From positions 5,230,013 to 5,294,012 of the forward strand of contig CP036272.1 of the NCBI GenBank assembly GCA_007745635.1: a stretch of 64,000 nt of DNA, written 5' to 3'. Origin of the DNA: Stieleria bergensis (GTDB lineage: Bacteria > Planctomycetota > Planctomycetia > Pirellulales > Pirellulaceae). The notes under the pieces were generated by a model that ran no database searches, was not told where the DNA came from, and saw only the letters and a list, made by a program, of their open reading frames with translations. Below are positions 8,748-15,994 of the stretch, in pieces. Within the stretch, counting starts at the first letter, position 1; each line of letters begins with the position of its first letter. The position numbers and the translations under genes were made by a program.

Positions 8748-9421
8748 GACTCGGACGCCTCCGCCAGCATTGCATCGCGACGTTGTTCCAGCAGGTCACA
8801 CCAAGCGTCGATGCCGATGTCATTGATCGCCGACGTCTCGATCACTTGCATGTCCTCGCGGATTAGCCGAGCATCCTCGGTCACGTTGGCAACGTCGAAC
8901 GGCACGTGTGGCAACAGGTCGGTCTTGGTGATGACCATGACCTCGCTGGTGCGAAACATCTTCGGGTACTTGCCGGGTTTGTCATCACCTTCCGTCGTGC
9001 TAATGCAGACCACACGAAGGTGCTCGGCCAGATCATGCGACGCGGGACAAACCAAGTTGCCAATGTTCTCGATGAACAAGAAGTCCCTTGGTACTTGTGG
9101 CAGTTTCGCGAGTCCCTTTTCAACCAATGAGAGTTCCAAATGACAGGCACCGCCAGTCGTCAGTTGCTCGACGGCCACGTAGGGACGAAGCCGCTCGGCA
9201 TCGCGGTCCGTGGCCAAATCGCCGACCAGCACGGCGACGTTCCAGCGGTCACGCCATCGTCGGCAAGTCGCTTCGAGCAAACTGGTTTTGCCAGAACCCG
9301 GTGACGAAACCAAATTGACAACGAACGTTCCCCGCTCAGTGAATTGACGACGCAGTCCCTCGGCTGCCGCCCTTTTTTCAGCTTGAATGTCACGATCGAT
9401 TGCAATGGTTTCAGCGGGCAT
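8744..9421 (-). CDS. hypB: Nickel-insertion GTPase HypB
   Basis: A SIMIBI-class GTPase of 225 residues from the chosen start. It drives GTP-dependent nickel insertion into the hydrogenase large subunit together with HypA. The P-loop SSPGSGKTSLLEAT lies near residue 40, GDLATDRDAERL and ENIGNLVCPA are conserved HypB motifs, and VITKTDLLPHV holds the guanine-specificity motif. There is no N-terminal His-rich nickel store. The upstream ATG at 9439 is possible, but the ATG at 9421 has GAAGGAG six bases before it and is preferred; either way the gene overlaps hypA (stop at 9411). Confidence 0.95.
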   Translation of the reverse strand: MPAETIAIDRDIQAEKRAAAEGLRRQFTERGTFVVNLVSSPGSGKTSLLEATCRRWRDRWNVAVLVGDLATDRDAERLRPYVAVEQLTTGGACHLELSLVEKGLAKLPQVPRDFLFIENIGNLVCPASHDLAEHLRVVCISTTEGDDKPGKYPKMFRTSEVMVITKTDLLPHVPFDVANVTEDARLIREDMQVIETSAINDIGIDAWCDLLEQRRDAMLAEASES

Positions 9422-9818
9422 GATTAGCTCCTTCGGCAAGCGTCAGCGAGATCAAGCGAAACTCATCACCGCTGATGACTTGCACTTCTCCCGACCCACA
9501 GGACACGCAGCGAAAAACGAAATCGGACAAATCACTCTCGGCATGACACTGCGTGCAGCGAACGATCAACGGCACCTCGAGAACCTCTAGCCTTGTACTT
9601 GCCGTAGTGGATCTTGCTAAAGATCCCTCGCCCTCTGGATCTTTAGCAAGATCCACTACGCCGCACTGCTCCTCAAACGCAATCTTCACAAGATCTACCT
9701 CGACGCCCGAGAGCGGGCCGACCTCGACGGTCACTTCGGCGACGTCGGCTTCATCATGCTCCGCCGCAATCTGGTCGACCTGTCTCAACAGACCCCTAAC
9801 CAGCGATCGTTCGTGCAC
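9411..9818 (-). CDS. hypA: Nickel metallochaperone HypA with an in-frame repeat insertion
   Basis: HypA delivers nickel to the hydrogenase large subunit with HypB. The start is set at GTG 9818: it gives VHERSLVRGLL, placing His2 (the nickel ligand) and Glu3 where the family needs them, and AGGAG lies seven bases upstream. The zinc site is intact (C88xxC91, C104xxC107). The protein is 135 residues, against about 115 for typical HypA. Residues 54-72 (VVDLAKDPEGEGSLARSTT) have no family counterpart and coincide base for base with the perfect palindrome at 9603-9660; removing them restores normal length and joins FEEQCG to LEVLEVP. The insertion lies in the linker between the nickel and zinc parts, so function may be kept. 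It overlaps the adjoining protease gene (stop at 9796). Confidence 0.93.
   Translation of the reverse strand: MHERSLVRGLLRQVDQIAAEHDEADVAEVTVEVGPLSGVEVDLVKIAFEEQCGVVDLAKDPEGEGSLARSTTASTRLEVLEVPLIVRCTQCHAESDLSDFVFRCVSCGSGEVQVISGDEFRLISLTLAEGANHAR
9603..9660. repeat. 24-bp perfect inverted repeat inside hypA
   Basis: The left arm (9603-9626) begins CGTAGTGGATCTTGC and ends AAAGATCC; the right arm (9637-9660) is its exact reverse complement, separated by a 10-base loop CTCGCCCTCT. The element is translated in the hypA frame without a stop. Its perfect symmetry inside a coding region, and the matching 19-residue excess in HypA, mark it as an inserted palindromic element and not part of the ancestral gene. 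Confidence 0.93.
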
Positions 9819-10500
9819 GGCACCACTCCTCCGCGATTGCGTCAACGCAGGGGCGAACTGCCGCCGCGGATTGTTGTGTCATCTTTGACATCGGATCAAA
9901 CGCAATCGCATTGCCCACCCAAATCTCCACATGGTCGATCCGTTTCCCCAACGTTTGTGCGAGCTGCAGCGTTTGGTGCAGCCCAAAATCATGCGTTCCC
10001 CGAACGGGACGACTCGCCATCCACTGGCGGTCAACGGCATCCGCGTAGTTCAGTCGCCGAAACGGTGTCTCCGTGGGCAGGCCAACCCCGGCATCGACAC
10101 TAGCAACACGATCGAAGTCGTCGAGCATCGGGATGACGTCGATGGGGTTGTTGCACTTGAAAATGCAAATTTCACCTGCGGGCCAACGGCCCATCGGTTT
10201 GCCTAGCCCAGCCTGAAGGGCTGGGTCGTCGGTCGTCCCCCCATCCCCGTCGGGCCAACGGTCCAACCGTTTGTTGGGAGGCATATTGCCAACAAACGAC
10301 CGGGCCTTTGGCCCTTCGGCGTATTCGAGCCTGTCGATTCCCAGCCCTGCGGGCTGGGCTAGGCAATCGTCCGAGGCGTTGCCCCTTGCGGGTGAACCAA
10401 AGCGACGGCTCAGGCAGTCAGCGACCGCCCAACCGAACTGATCGTCGCCGTGCGGGCTGCCGATTCCGATGATCGCGATGCGTTTAGGAACGTCGTTCAT
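9796..10500 (-). CDS. Hydrogenase maturation protease (HyaD/HupD family) with an in-frame repeat insertion
   Basis: This endopeptidase removes the C-terminal tail of the [NiFe] large subunit after nickel insertion. The start at 10500 overlaps the large-subunit stop by ATGA and begins MNDVPKRIAIIGIGSPHGDDQFG, the family N-terminus with its metal-site Asp. VASVDAG (D136) and THDFGLHQTL (H170) supply the other two nickel-sensing ligands. The protein is 234 residues, while the family is about 160. Residues 35-108 (10177-10398) form the excess and are rich in Gly, Pro, Arg and Trp; they coincide with a cluster of palindromes also found at 4.0 kb. Removing them gives 160 residues and joins SRRF to GEICIFKCNNPIDVIPML. 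All catalytic ligands remain. Confidence 0.9.
   Translation of the reverse strand: MNDVPKRIAIIGIGSPHGDDQFGWAVADCLSRRFGSPARGNASDDCLAQPAGLGIDRLEYAEGPKARSFVGNMPPNKRLDRWPDGDGGTTDDPALQAGLGKPMGRWPAGEICIFKCNNPIDVIPMLDDFDRVASVDAGVGLPTETPFRRLNYADAVDRQWMASRPVRGTHDFGLHQTLQLAQTLGKRIDHVEIWVGNAIAFDPMSKMTQQSAAAVRPCVDAIAEEWCRARTIAG
10178..10364. repeat. Composite palindromic repeat inside the hydrogenase protease gene
   Basis: This 187-base stretch contains GGGCC/GGCCC (10180-10192), CCCAGCC/GGGCTGGG (about 10207-10224), a GGGCCAACGG block near 10252, an AACAAACGACC block near 10290 with GGGCCTTTGGCCC, and CCCAGCCC/GGGCTGGG (about 10340-10356) with a flanking GCCTAGCC/GGCTAGGC pair at the outer ends. The same hairpin words occur at 4032-4102. 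The whole block is read in frame by the protease gene without a stop. Confidence 0.85.
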
Positions 10501-11792
10501 GTCCGCTCCATTTCCAACGTCAGAAAATGGGTCGAGCAACTGATGCACGGGTCGTAGTTGCGAATCAGTTTTTCGCATTCCGCCGCCACAATGTCGTCTG
10601 GCTGGTCGAGCAACCGTGGCAAATAGTCTCGCAAGTCGGATTCGATCTGCAGTTGGTTTTGCGAGGTCGGCGGAACGATTTTGGATGACGCCACGGTTCC
10701 GTCGTCGTTGATCCGATAGTGGTGGTAGATCATTCCTCGGGGGGCTTCGGTCGCCGCACATCCTTCGCTTTCCCGATGTTGATAAGGGCGAAACGGCTCT
10801 GGCGGTGGCTGATAGGCTTCGATGATTCCGATCGCTTCCTCCAACGCGTGAACAACTTCGATGCTGCGGGCGATGATCGAATGAAAACGGTTGCGCAGCG
10901 GAATCGGCGGGCAGATTTCCTCCGCTAGCTTTCGTGCCGCTGGAAAAAGCTGCTCTTGATTCAACTCCAGCCTCGCCAGCGGTCCCAAGAAATACGGTGC
11001 GGCGCTATCGCGCCGTTTAGATTGAAGTGCCGTGCTGTGTGGGGCGTGTTGTTCGCCGAAATGTTGCTCGTACTCTTCCACCGAAATTGGCGAGTGAATT
11101 GTCGAGGCGATCGCGCCTTCGTTCATCGGGTACTCATCGTCGTTCTGCAACGCAACCAGTTCGCAGTGGATGTTGAGTTCGGGGAAGTCGAACGTCGCGA
11201 CCCAGCGAGCCAGGTCGATCGCCGCATCGAGCGCCCAGCGGAGATCCGATAGCAACTCGGTCAGCTCGTCGCGTGATGGCAATCGATAAAAGCCACCGAC
11301 ACGTACATTGACCGGATGAATGGCACGTCCACCGAGGACTTCCAGCACACGGTTACCAATCTTCTTGATCCGCAGCCCGTCGTTGACGCGGTCGGGAAAC
11401 TTTTCAGCCAGTTCGATGCCGCTATGACAATCAAAGAAGTCCGGTGCGTTCAGCATGACGATGTGTAGCACGTGGCTTTCAATCCATTCCGCGCAATACA
11501 ACAATCGACGAAGCGCTCGCACGCCCGACGAGATTTCGACATCCAAGGCATTCTCAATCGCGTGAACAGACGTCATCTGGTACGCGACGGGACAGATTCC
11601 GCAAATCCTTGCCGTGATATCGGGGACCTCTTCGATCGCACGCCCCCGCAGAAACGATTCAAAAAACCGCGGCGGTTCGTAGATCGTCAGCTTCACGCTT
11701 TCGATCTGGTCACCGCTCACGCGAACGTGCAAAGCTCCTTCGCCTTCGACTCGCGTCAATGCATTGACGGTGATCTTGCGGTTGTCGCTCAT
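10497..11792 (-). CDS. [NiFe] hydrogenase large (catalytic, alpha) subunit, group 3b-like
   Basis: A 431-residue large subunit holding the Ni-Fe active site. The N-terminal ligand motif RICGICPVAYQ (C64, C67) and the C-terminal motif DPCISCSTH (C416, C419, H422) are intact. Nine residues follow His422 (FLTLEMERT), the tail removed by the protease encoded next. EPPRFFESFLRGR and EVPDITARICGIC are typical of soluble, NAD(P)-linked group 3b enzymes (sulfhydrogenase alpha). No Tat signal is present, as expected for a cytoplasmic large subunit. It follows the small subunit with a small overlap and precedes the maturation protease by ATGA. Subgroup assignment rests on motif memory and the flavin subunit context. 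Confidence 0.93.
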   Translation of the reverse strand: MSDNRKITVNALTRVEGEGALHVRVSGDQIESVKLTIYEPPRFFESFLRGRAIEEVPDITARICGICPVAYQMTSVHAIENALDVEISSGVRALRRLLYCAEWIESHVLHIVMLNAPDFFDCHSGIELAEKFPDRVNDGLRIKKIGNRVLEVLGGRAIHPVNVRVGGFYRLPSRDELTELLSDLRWALDAAIDLARWVATFDFPELNIHCELVALQNDDEYPMNEGAIASTIHSPISVEEYEQHFGEQHAPHSTALQSKRRDSAAPYFLGPLARLELNQEQLFPAARKLAEEICPPIPLRNRFHSIIARSIEVVHALEEAIGIIEAYQPPPEPFRPYQHRESEGCAATEAPRGMIYHHYRINDDGTVASSKIVPPTSQNQLQIESDLRDYLPRLLDQPDDIVAAECEKLIRNYDPCISCSTHFLTLEMERT

Positions 11793-12568
11793 GTCGACCC
11801 CGATTCAAGACGATCGCTCTCAATCTGAAACACGTTCGCGGCGGCGTTCATGTTGCGTAGTGCGTGGACCATTTGCGTTTCGGTCGTCGCTCCCGCGAGG
11901 TGATGCGTCGACAGCGCCGGACAGTTTGCCTGCGCAGCCGGACCGAAACACCCGTAGCACGGCCGATCGTAGGCCGGGCAAATCGCACCGCAGCCGGCCT
12001 GCGTCACGGGCCCAAGACACGGCAAACCTTGCGTCACGACAAGGCAGACGGTCCCGCGTCGCTTGCATTCGATGCACACACTGTGTCGCGGCGTTCGTGG
12101 GCTGCGATCGGCGATCAGTGCCGCAAGCACTTCCAGCAACTGATGCCGATCAATCGGGCAACCTCGCAGTTCAAAATCGACAGCGACGTGATCGGCGATC
12201 GGGGTACTGGTGGACAGGGTCTCGATATACTCGGGGTGGGCATAGACCGAAGCGATGAATTCTTCGTGATCGGCCCAATTGCGAAGGGCTTGGATCCCGC
12301 CGGCGGTCGCACATGCTCCAATCGTCACCAGAGTCTTTGATTGGTGACGAATCTCACGAATTCGCTGAGCATCTTTCTCTGTCGTGATCGAACCTTCGAT
12401 CAACGCAACATCGAACGGCCCCGGATCGACGCGGCTGCTGGCTTCCAGAAAGTGGACGATCTCGATCATGCCGGCCAGTTCAATCAGTTCATCCTCACAC
12501 GACAGCAACGACAACTGGCAACCGTCGCAGGACGCAAACTTGAACACACCGAGACGTTTCTTGTTCAT
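11789..12568 (-). CDS. [NiFe] hydrogenase small (delta) subunit
   Basis: A 259-residue subunit of the NADH:ubiquinone oxidoreductase 20-kDa family that carries electrons by Fe-S clusters between the active site and the flavin subunit. The proximal cluster ligands are seen in FASCDGCQLS (C14, C17), TIGACATAGG and LRGCPIDRHQ. A Cys-rich C-terminal region (CIECKRRGTVC, LPCLGPVTQAGCGAICPAYDRPCYGC in two parts) can bind two more clusters. The start at 12568 is chosen because its ATG overlaps the TGA of the flavin gene (12565-12567) and gives MNKKRLGVFKF; the longer open frame upstream lies within that gene. No twin-arginine signal, so the enzyme is cytoplasmic. Confidence 0.93.
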   Translation of the reverse strand: MNKKRLGVFKFASCDGCQLSLLSCEDELIELAGMIEIVHFLEASSRVDPGPFDVALIEGSITTEKDAQRIREIRHQSKTLVTIGACATAGGIQALRNWADHEEFIASVYAHPEYIETLSTSTPIADHVAVDFELRGCPIDRHQLLEVLAALIADRSPRTPRHSVCIECKRRGTVCLVVTQGLPCLGPVTQAGCGAICPAYDRPCYGCFGPAAQANCPALSTHHLAGATTETQMVHALRNMNAAANVFQIESDRLESGST

Positions 12569-13431
12569 AGCGAATCGACCCTCATCAATCGGTTGACTTG
12601 ATCGTATCGCAACACCGGACCGTCCTTGCAAACAAAATGCGGTCCCAACTGGCAATGACCGCAATGACCCATCGCGCAATTCATGTTTCGTTCCAGCGAC
12701 AACCAAAGACTGGTTCGGGGAATGCCTCGTTCACGAACCGCGCGGATCGCGTACGTCATCATCACCTCCGGACCGCAACAAAACAGCATCGTCCGATCCG
12801 AACGAACGATGCCAACGCGGTTGACCAACAACGTGACGACGCCGACGTGACCCTGCCAATCCGACTGTGCCCGATCCACGGTCGTTTGCACGTCAATGTC
12901 ATCCGATCGCCATGCCTGATACTCGTCTTGGTATAGCAAATCAGCCGGAGTGCGGGCTCCCATCAGCAGGCATACTCTGCCAAAGACCCCGCGGTTCGAT
13001 CGGATAAAGTCAATCACAGGCCGAAGCGGAGCCAACCCGATCCCTCCGGCGACCAAGATCAAATCCTTCCCGCGAACTGAGTCGATCGGCCAGTATGAAC
13101 CGAACGGTCCGCGGACACCCAGTGAGTCTCCCACCGATAGCCGCGCGAGGGTCTGCGTCACGTTGCCGACAGCGCGAACGGTGTGGACGATCGGTTCGCC
13201 AGGCTGAGTCAGATGACTGAGCGATATCGCGGACTCGCCGACGCCGGGCAGATACAACATGTTGAACTGCCCTGCCCTAGCTTCGTACGTCGAGCGATCG
13301 TCCGCATCGGACAATTCAAGCTGATACGTCTTCACACCCGGCGTCTCATCATGGATGTCGGCGATTCGAGCTGCCGTCACCGCCCACGGTTCAGTTCGCT
13401 GCAACAGCATGACCCGATTCTTCTTTCGCAT
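12565..13431 (-). CDS. Hydrogenase flavin/NAD(P)-binding (gamma) subunit
   Basis: A 288-residue protein of the ferredoxin-NADP reductase family that links the hydrogenase to NAD(P)(H). The FAD-binding barrel comes first (AGQFNMLYLPGVGESAISLS), then the nucleotide-binding fold (VAGGIGLAPLRPVIDFI and LFCCGPEVMM), then a C-terminal [2Fe-2S] site (MNCAMGHCGHCQLG with a later Cys in HFVCKDGP). This layout matches sulfhydrogenase gamma subunits and dihydroorotate dehydrogenase PyrK. The start could be 13431 or the ATG at 13410 (MLLQRTEPW); both overlap the end of the universal stress gene. The usual beta subunit gene that lies upstream in group 3b operons is absent. Confidence 0.88.
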   Translation of the reverse strand: MRKKNRVMLLQRTEPWAVTAARIADIHDETPGVKTYQLELSDADDRSTYEARAGQFNMLYLPGVGESAISLSHLTQPGEPIVHTVRAVGNVTQTLARLSVGDSLGVRGPFGSYWPIDSVRGKDLILVAGGIGLAPLRPVIDFIRSNRGVFGRVCLLMGARTPADLLYQDEYQAWRSDDIDVQTTVDRAQSDWQGHVGVVTLLVNRVGIVRSDRTMLFCCGPEVMMTYAIRAVRERGIPRTSLWLSLERNMNCAMGHCGHCQLGPHFVCKDGPVLRYDQVNRLMRVDSL

Positions 13432-14308
13432 CGCCTGTTGTTTTCGTGTGATGGCGAGAGATCCAAACGCTGCAAGGAGCGTGACGGAGTACGTATTTGG
13501 ATGTGCTGCCTAGGAACAGTTCATCCAACATTCCGTGACCGGTGTCGCCGACCAAGATCAAATCGGCCCCGGCGGATTCGGCTTGCTGCACGATTGCGTC
13601 GCCCACGTGTGCTGCAATCGGAGTGTGCGATCGGGTGCGATGAAAATGTTCAGCGATTTGGCTAGCCATTCGCTCGCAGGTTTCTTCGATCGGTCGAATC
13701 TGTGCGGGGCTAAGAGCGATCGGCGGTTCCGCAAAACCTTCGCCGACATAGACATACGGCTGTTCGGCGACACTGACGACATCAAAGTGCATTTCGTCGC
13801 TGAGTTTCATCTCCATCAGTTCCGCGACGGCTTCGCGTGAGGCGACGGACTTGTCATAGCCGACAACGACGCGATCAAAACCAAGCGTGTCATTGGGGCG
13901 AACGACCAAGACCGAGCAATCTGCCTTTGACGCGACGCTGTCCGAAACGCTGCCCAACAGCAATCGTCCGATCGCTGAATGACCTTTTGCACCGATGACG
14001 ATTAGATCAGCCCTCGACTTCGTGGCTTCGTCAAGGATGGCTGGCACGACTGCGCCGGAGACATGCTTGATCGAAACGGATTGGCACGTTCGATCGAGGG
14101 TCCGCTTGGCGTCGGCCAGGATCTTCGCTGTACGAGCGTTCTCCTGTTCGGTCCACTCGGGCACCCACGGCTGAAACTGATACCGCTGGGGATCGTATGA
14201 CACGGTCACTACCGTCACGTCGATCGGATTGTGCTCGGCCAATTGTTCAACAGTCTTGGTCGCCGCTATCGCGGTTCCAGAACCGTCCGTTGCCAGTAGA
14301 ACTCTCAT
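13391..14308 (-). CDS. Tandem-domain universal stress protein
   Basis: A 305-residue cytosolic protein with two Usp domains. The first (1-145) starts MRVLLATDGSG and ends with the ATP-binding loop GAKGHSAIGRLLLGS; the second (about 155-290) ends with GDTGHGMLDELFLGS. Both loops match G-x2-G-x9-G-S/T, so both domains probably bind ATP. It is the first gene of the hydrogenase operon and overlaps the flavin subunit gene, implying co-expression. Usp proteins often accompany anaerobic or stress-induced genes; a specific role in hydrogenase control is inference. Confidence 0.9.
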   Translation of the reverse strand: MRVLLATDGSGTAIAATKTVEQLAEHNPIDVTVVTVSYDPQRYQFQPWVPEWTEQENARTAKILADAKRTLDRTCQSVSIKHVSGAVVPAILDEATKSRADLIVIGAKGHSAIGRLLLGSVSDSVASKADCSVLVVRPNDTLGFDRVVVGYDKSVASREAVAELMEMKLSDEMHFDVVSVAEQPYVYVGEGFAEPPIALSPAQIRPIEETCERMASQIAEHFHRTRSHTPIAAHVGDAIVQQAESAGADLILVGDTGHGMLDELFLGSTSKYVLRHAPCSVWISRHHTKTTGDAKEESGHAVAAN

Positions 14309-14357
14309 CGCCAGTTTTCCTCGAGATCGAGTGGAATAGATTGAAGATGAATGAATC

Positions 14358-14372
14358 CGCAGGTCTTGTGCC
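14358..14372 (-). promoter_or_regulatory. Possible sigma-54 promoter for the hydrogenase operon
   Basis: On the minus strand the bases read CGGCAC-AAGAC-CTGC, which gives the GG-N10-GC spacing of sigma-54 (-24/-12) promoters with one mismatch in each half against TGGCAC/TTGC. It lies 50-64 bases before the ATG at 14308 in the 167-base gap ahead of the operon. Found by eye in a short region, so a chance match is possible. Confidence 0.3.
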
Positions 14373-14475
14373 GTCGCTGTTTCTCAAGAATTGTGTGCGA
14401 GTATGCACGGATGAAGAAGTTACCGCGGAGGGGGTGAGACACTGGGGCGCAATCCCGCTACCAAGATGATCCGCG

Positions 14476-15453
14476 TCAAGCATCGATGACAGCGATCGAT
14501 CGAACTCGTGGTCGCTGATCTGCCTGGGCGAGAAAGAGTCGTAGTTGGTCGAAGGCTGGTGTAATGATGGATGCCCGCTGTGCGAGGTCATGCAGGTCAT
14601 CTGCGATTGCATCCATTTCGTCTTGTGCAGCAGCGGCATGTCCGATCTTGATCTTCCACTCGCTGCTTTGGAGCTTCCGGCGGATTGCCAGCACCAGCAG
14701 GGGCTTGGGAATCCAAGTGAACAATCTGTGACTCGATGGAGTGATGGGAACGCCGATCGCCGAGAGAACGCGATGTCCTTCCCGGATTGCTTGCACCATC
14801 AACGCAAGGGCCTCTTTGTTTTTCTGCAATTGGCCGATGTCACACTCTGCCATGTAGAAAACGGCCGCCGTTGGAACGATCTCCGCTGCATGAGTCTTGA
14901 GCCACGCATCCATGTTTGAGCAAATCGACGTCGGAAATCCTGCCGACTGCAAAGCGCTTGCGAACTCTTGGATGCGTGTTGATTGGGAACCATCAAGTTC
15001 ACCAATCGTCGTTGGCTGCTCGCGTCGATCGAGGATGACGTACCTGATCGCTTCCTCGTGCGGCACGCTAGCCGCACCGGGAAAGCCAAGCAGAACCCGT
15101 TTTCGCTCAAGAGCTTCGATCATCTCTCAAGGGCCAGCCGCGTTGTTTCCAAAAAACATGACGCTCGGCGTGTGGCGATTCGCCGCGAGGATCGGCAAGA
15201 CTTCGCTGACGCTGCGTTTCGGTAGGATCACCAACACGAGATCGTAAGCATCGTCCGGACCGAGTTGTTCGACAGCGGTCACACGCGTCGAGGTTGTTTT
15301 GCGTGTGCGGAAACTCTCGAGCACAATCCCTTGCTCACGGATTTCACTCAGACGCTGACCTCTCGCGAGAATGCTGACATCATTACCCGCGTCTTTCAGC
15401 TTCACCGCATAGAGGGAACCAATATTCCCAGCACCATAGACAAGAATCTTCAT
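14476..15453 (-). pseudogene. Ketopantoate reductase-family gene (ApbA/PanE type) broken by an in-frame TGA
   Basis: The N-terminal part (15453-15127) reads MKILVYGAGNIGSLYAVKL, a Rossmann GxGxxG start, and runs to FFGNNAAGP. A TGA at 15127-15129 follows, then one codon (GAG), then a second open frame in the same phase (15123-14476) reading MIEALERKRVLLGFPGAASV to the end. Family members read straight through this junction (GNNAAGP-x-EM-IEAL), so a single codon change explains the break. The C-terminal half (215 residues) holds the helical dimer domain. The enzyme family reduces 2-dehydropantoate or related ketoacids with NADPH. Its start overlaps the stop of the preceding broken gene by ATGA. 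Either a true nonsense mutation or a sequence error. Confidence 0.85.
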
Positions 15454-15994
15454 CGTTGCTTCCTCGCCGGTTGACGTGCTGATGCGAAAACACTTTCGTC
15501 GCCAGTTGATTCAATCGGAGCGTGGCGAAAGAGCGAAATCCAATGCGCATCGAAAGCGAAGGCGAGTATCGCAAGTCCGATCATGGCCAATGACGGGATC
15601 CAAGGCGTTGACGCACCCGTTGCTTGGTACACGCCCCAGGTTGCGGTCAAACTCGCTGACCAAGAAAGCAATGCAACCGCTGGCAAAGTGAATCTTGTGA
15701 AAGCGCTGCGTGCTCTATATCCGATCCATGCAAGAACGATCGTGATCACGCCCAAGGCAAACCAACCACCGCCAGCAAGTTTTAGAAGTGCCAGATCAGC
15801 GTCCGAATTCCTGCATCCAGTTCGTGCCACGATGCGCCCACTGCCTCAGCGTGATAGGACGTGAACTGCATTGAGAAGAAATAGGTCGCCCCCAACGCGA
15901 GGTCGACTGCCCCAATAACGAAGTAGATTCCAAGCACCAGCTTCATCCGCATTCCAGCGTCCTCTCTTGCGATCGAACGATACGCGTGAATCAT
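15450..15994 (-). pseudogene. Small membrane-protein gene with a frameshift
   Basis: The gene starts at ATG 15994, overlapping the stop of the saccharopine-dehydrogenase-like gene by ATGA. It reads MIHAYRSIAREDAGMRMKLVLGIYFVIGAVDLALGATYFF, a membrane helix, then GASWHELDAGIRTLIWHF and a stop at 15782. The neighbouring frame continues with DADLALLKLAGGGWFALGVITIVLAW and two or three further membrane helices to 15450. The two frames fit one four-helix membrane protein of about 180 residues with a shift near 15785-15800, consistent with loss of one base. I do not recognise the family. It is followed by the broken ketopantoate reductase gene. Confidence 0.7.

Noticed and set aside
15121-15132. 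TGA in the ketopantoate reductase gene as a selenocysteine codon
   Set aside because: The position is not a catalytic or conserved Cys/Sec site in this family and no convincing SECIS hairpin is seen right after it.
15782-15830. Programmed frameshift in the membrane-protein gene
   Set aside because: No slippery heptamer in the right phase is seen before the stop; a simple one-base loss explains the data better.
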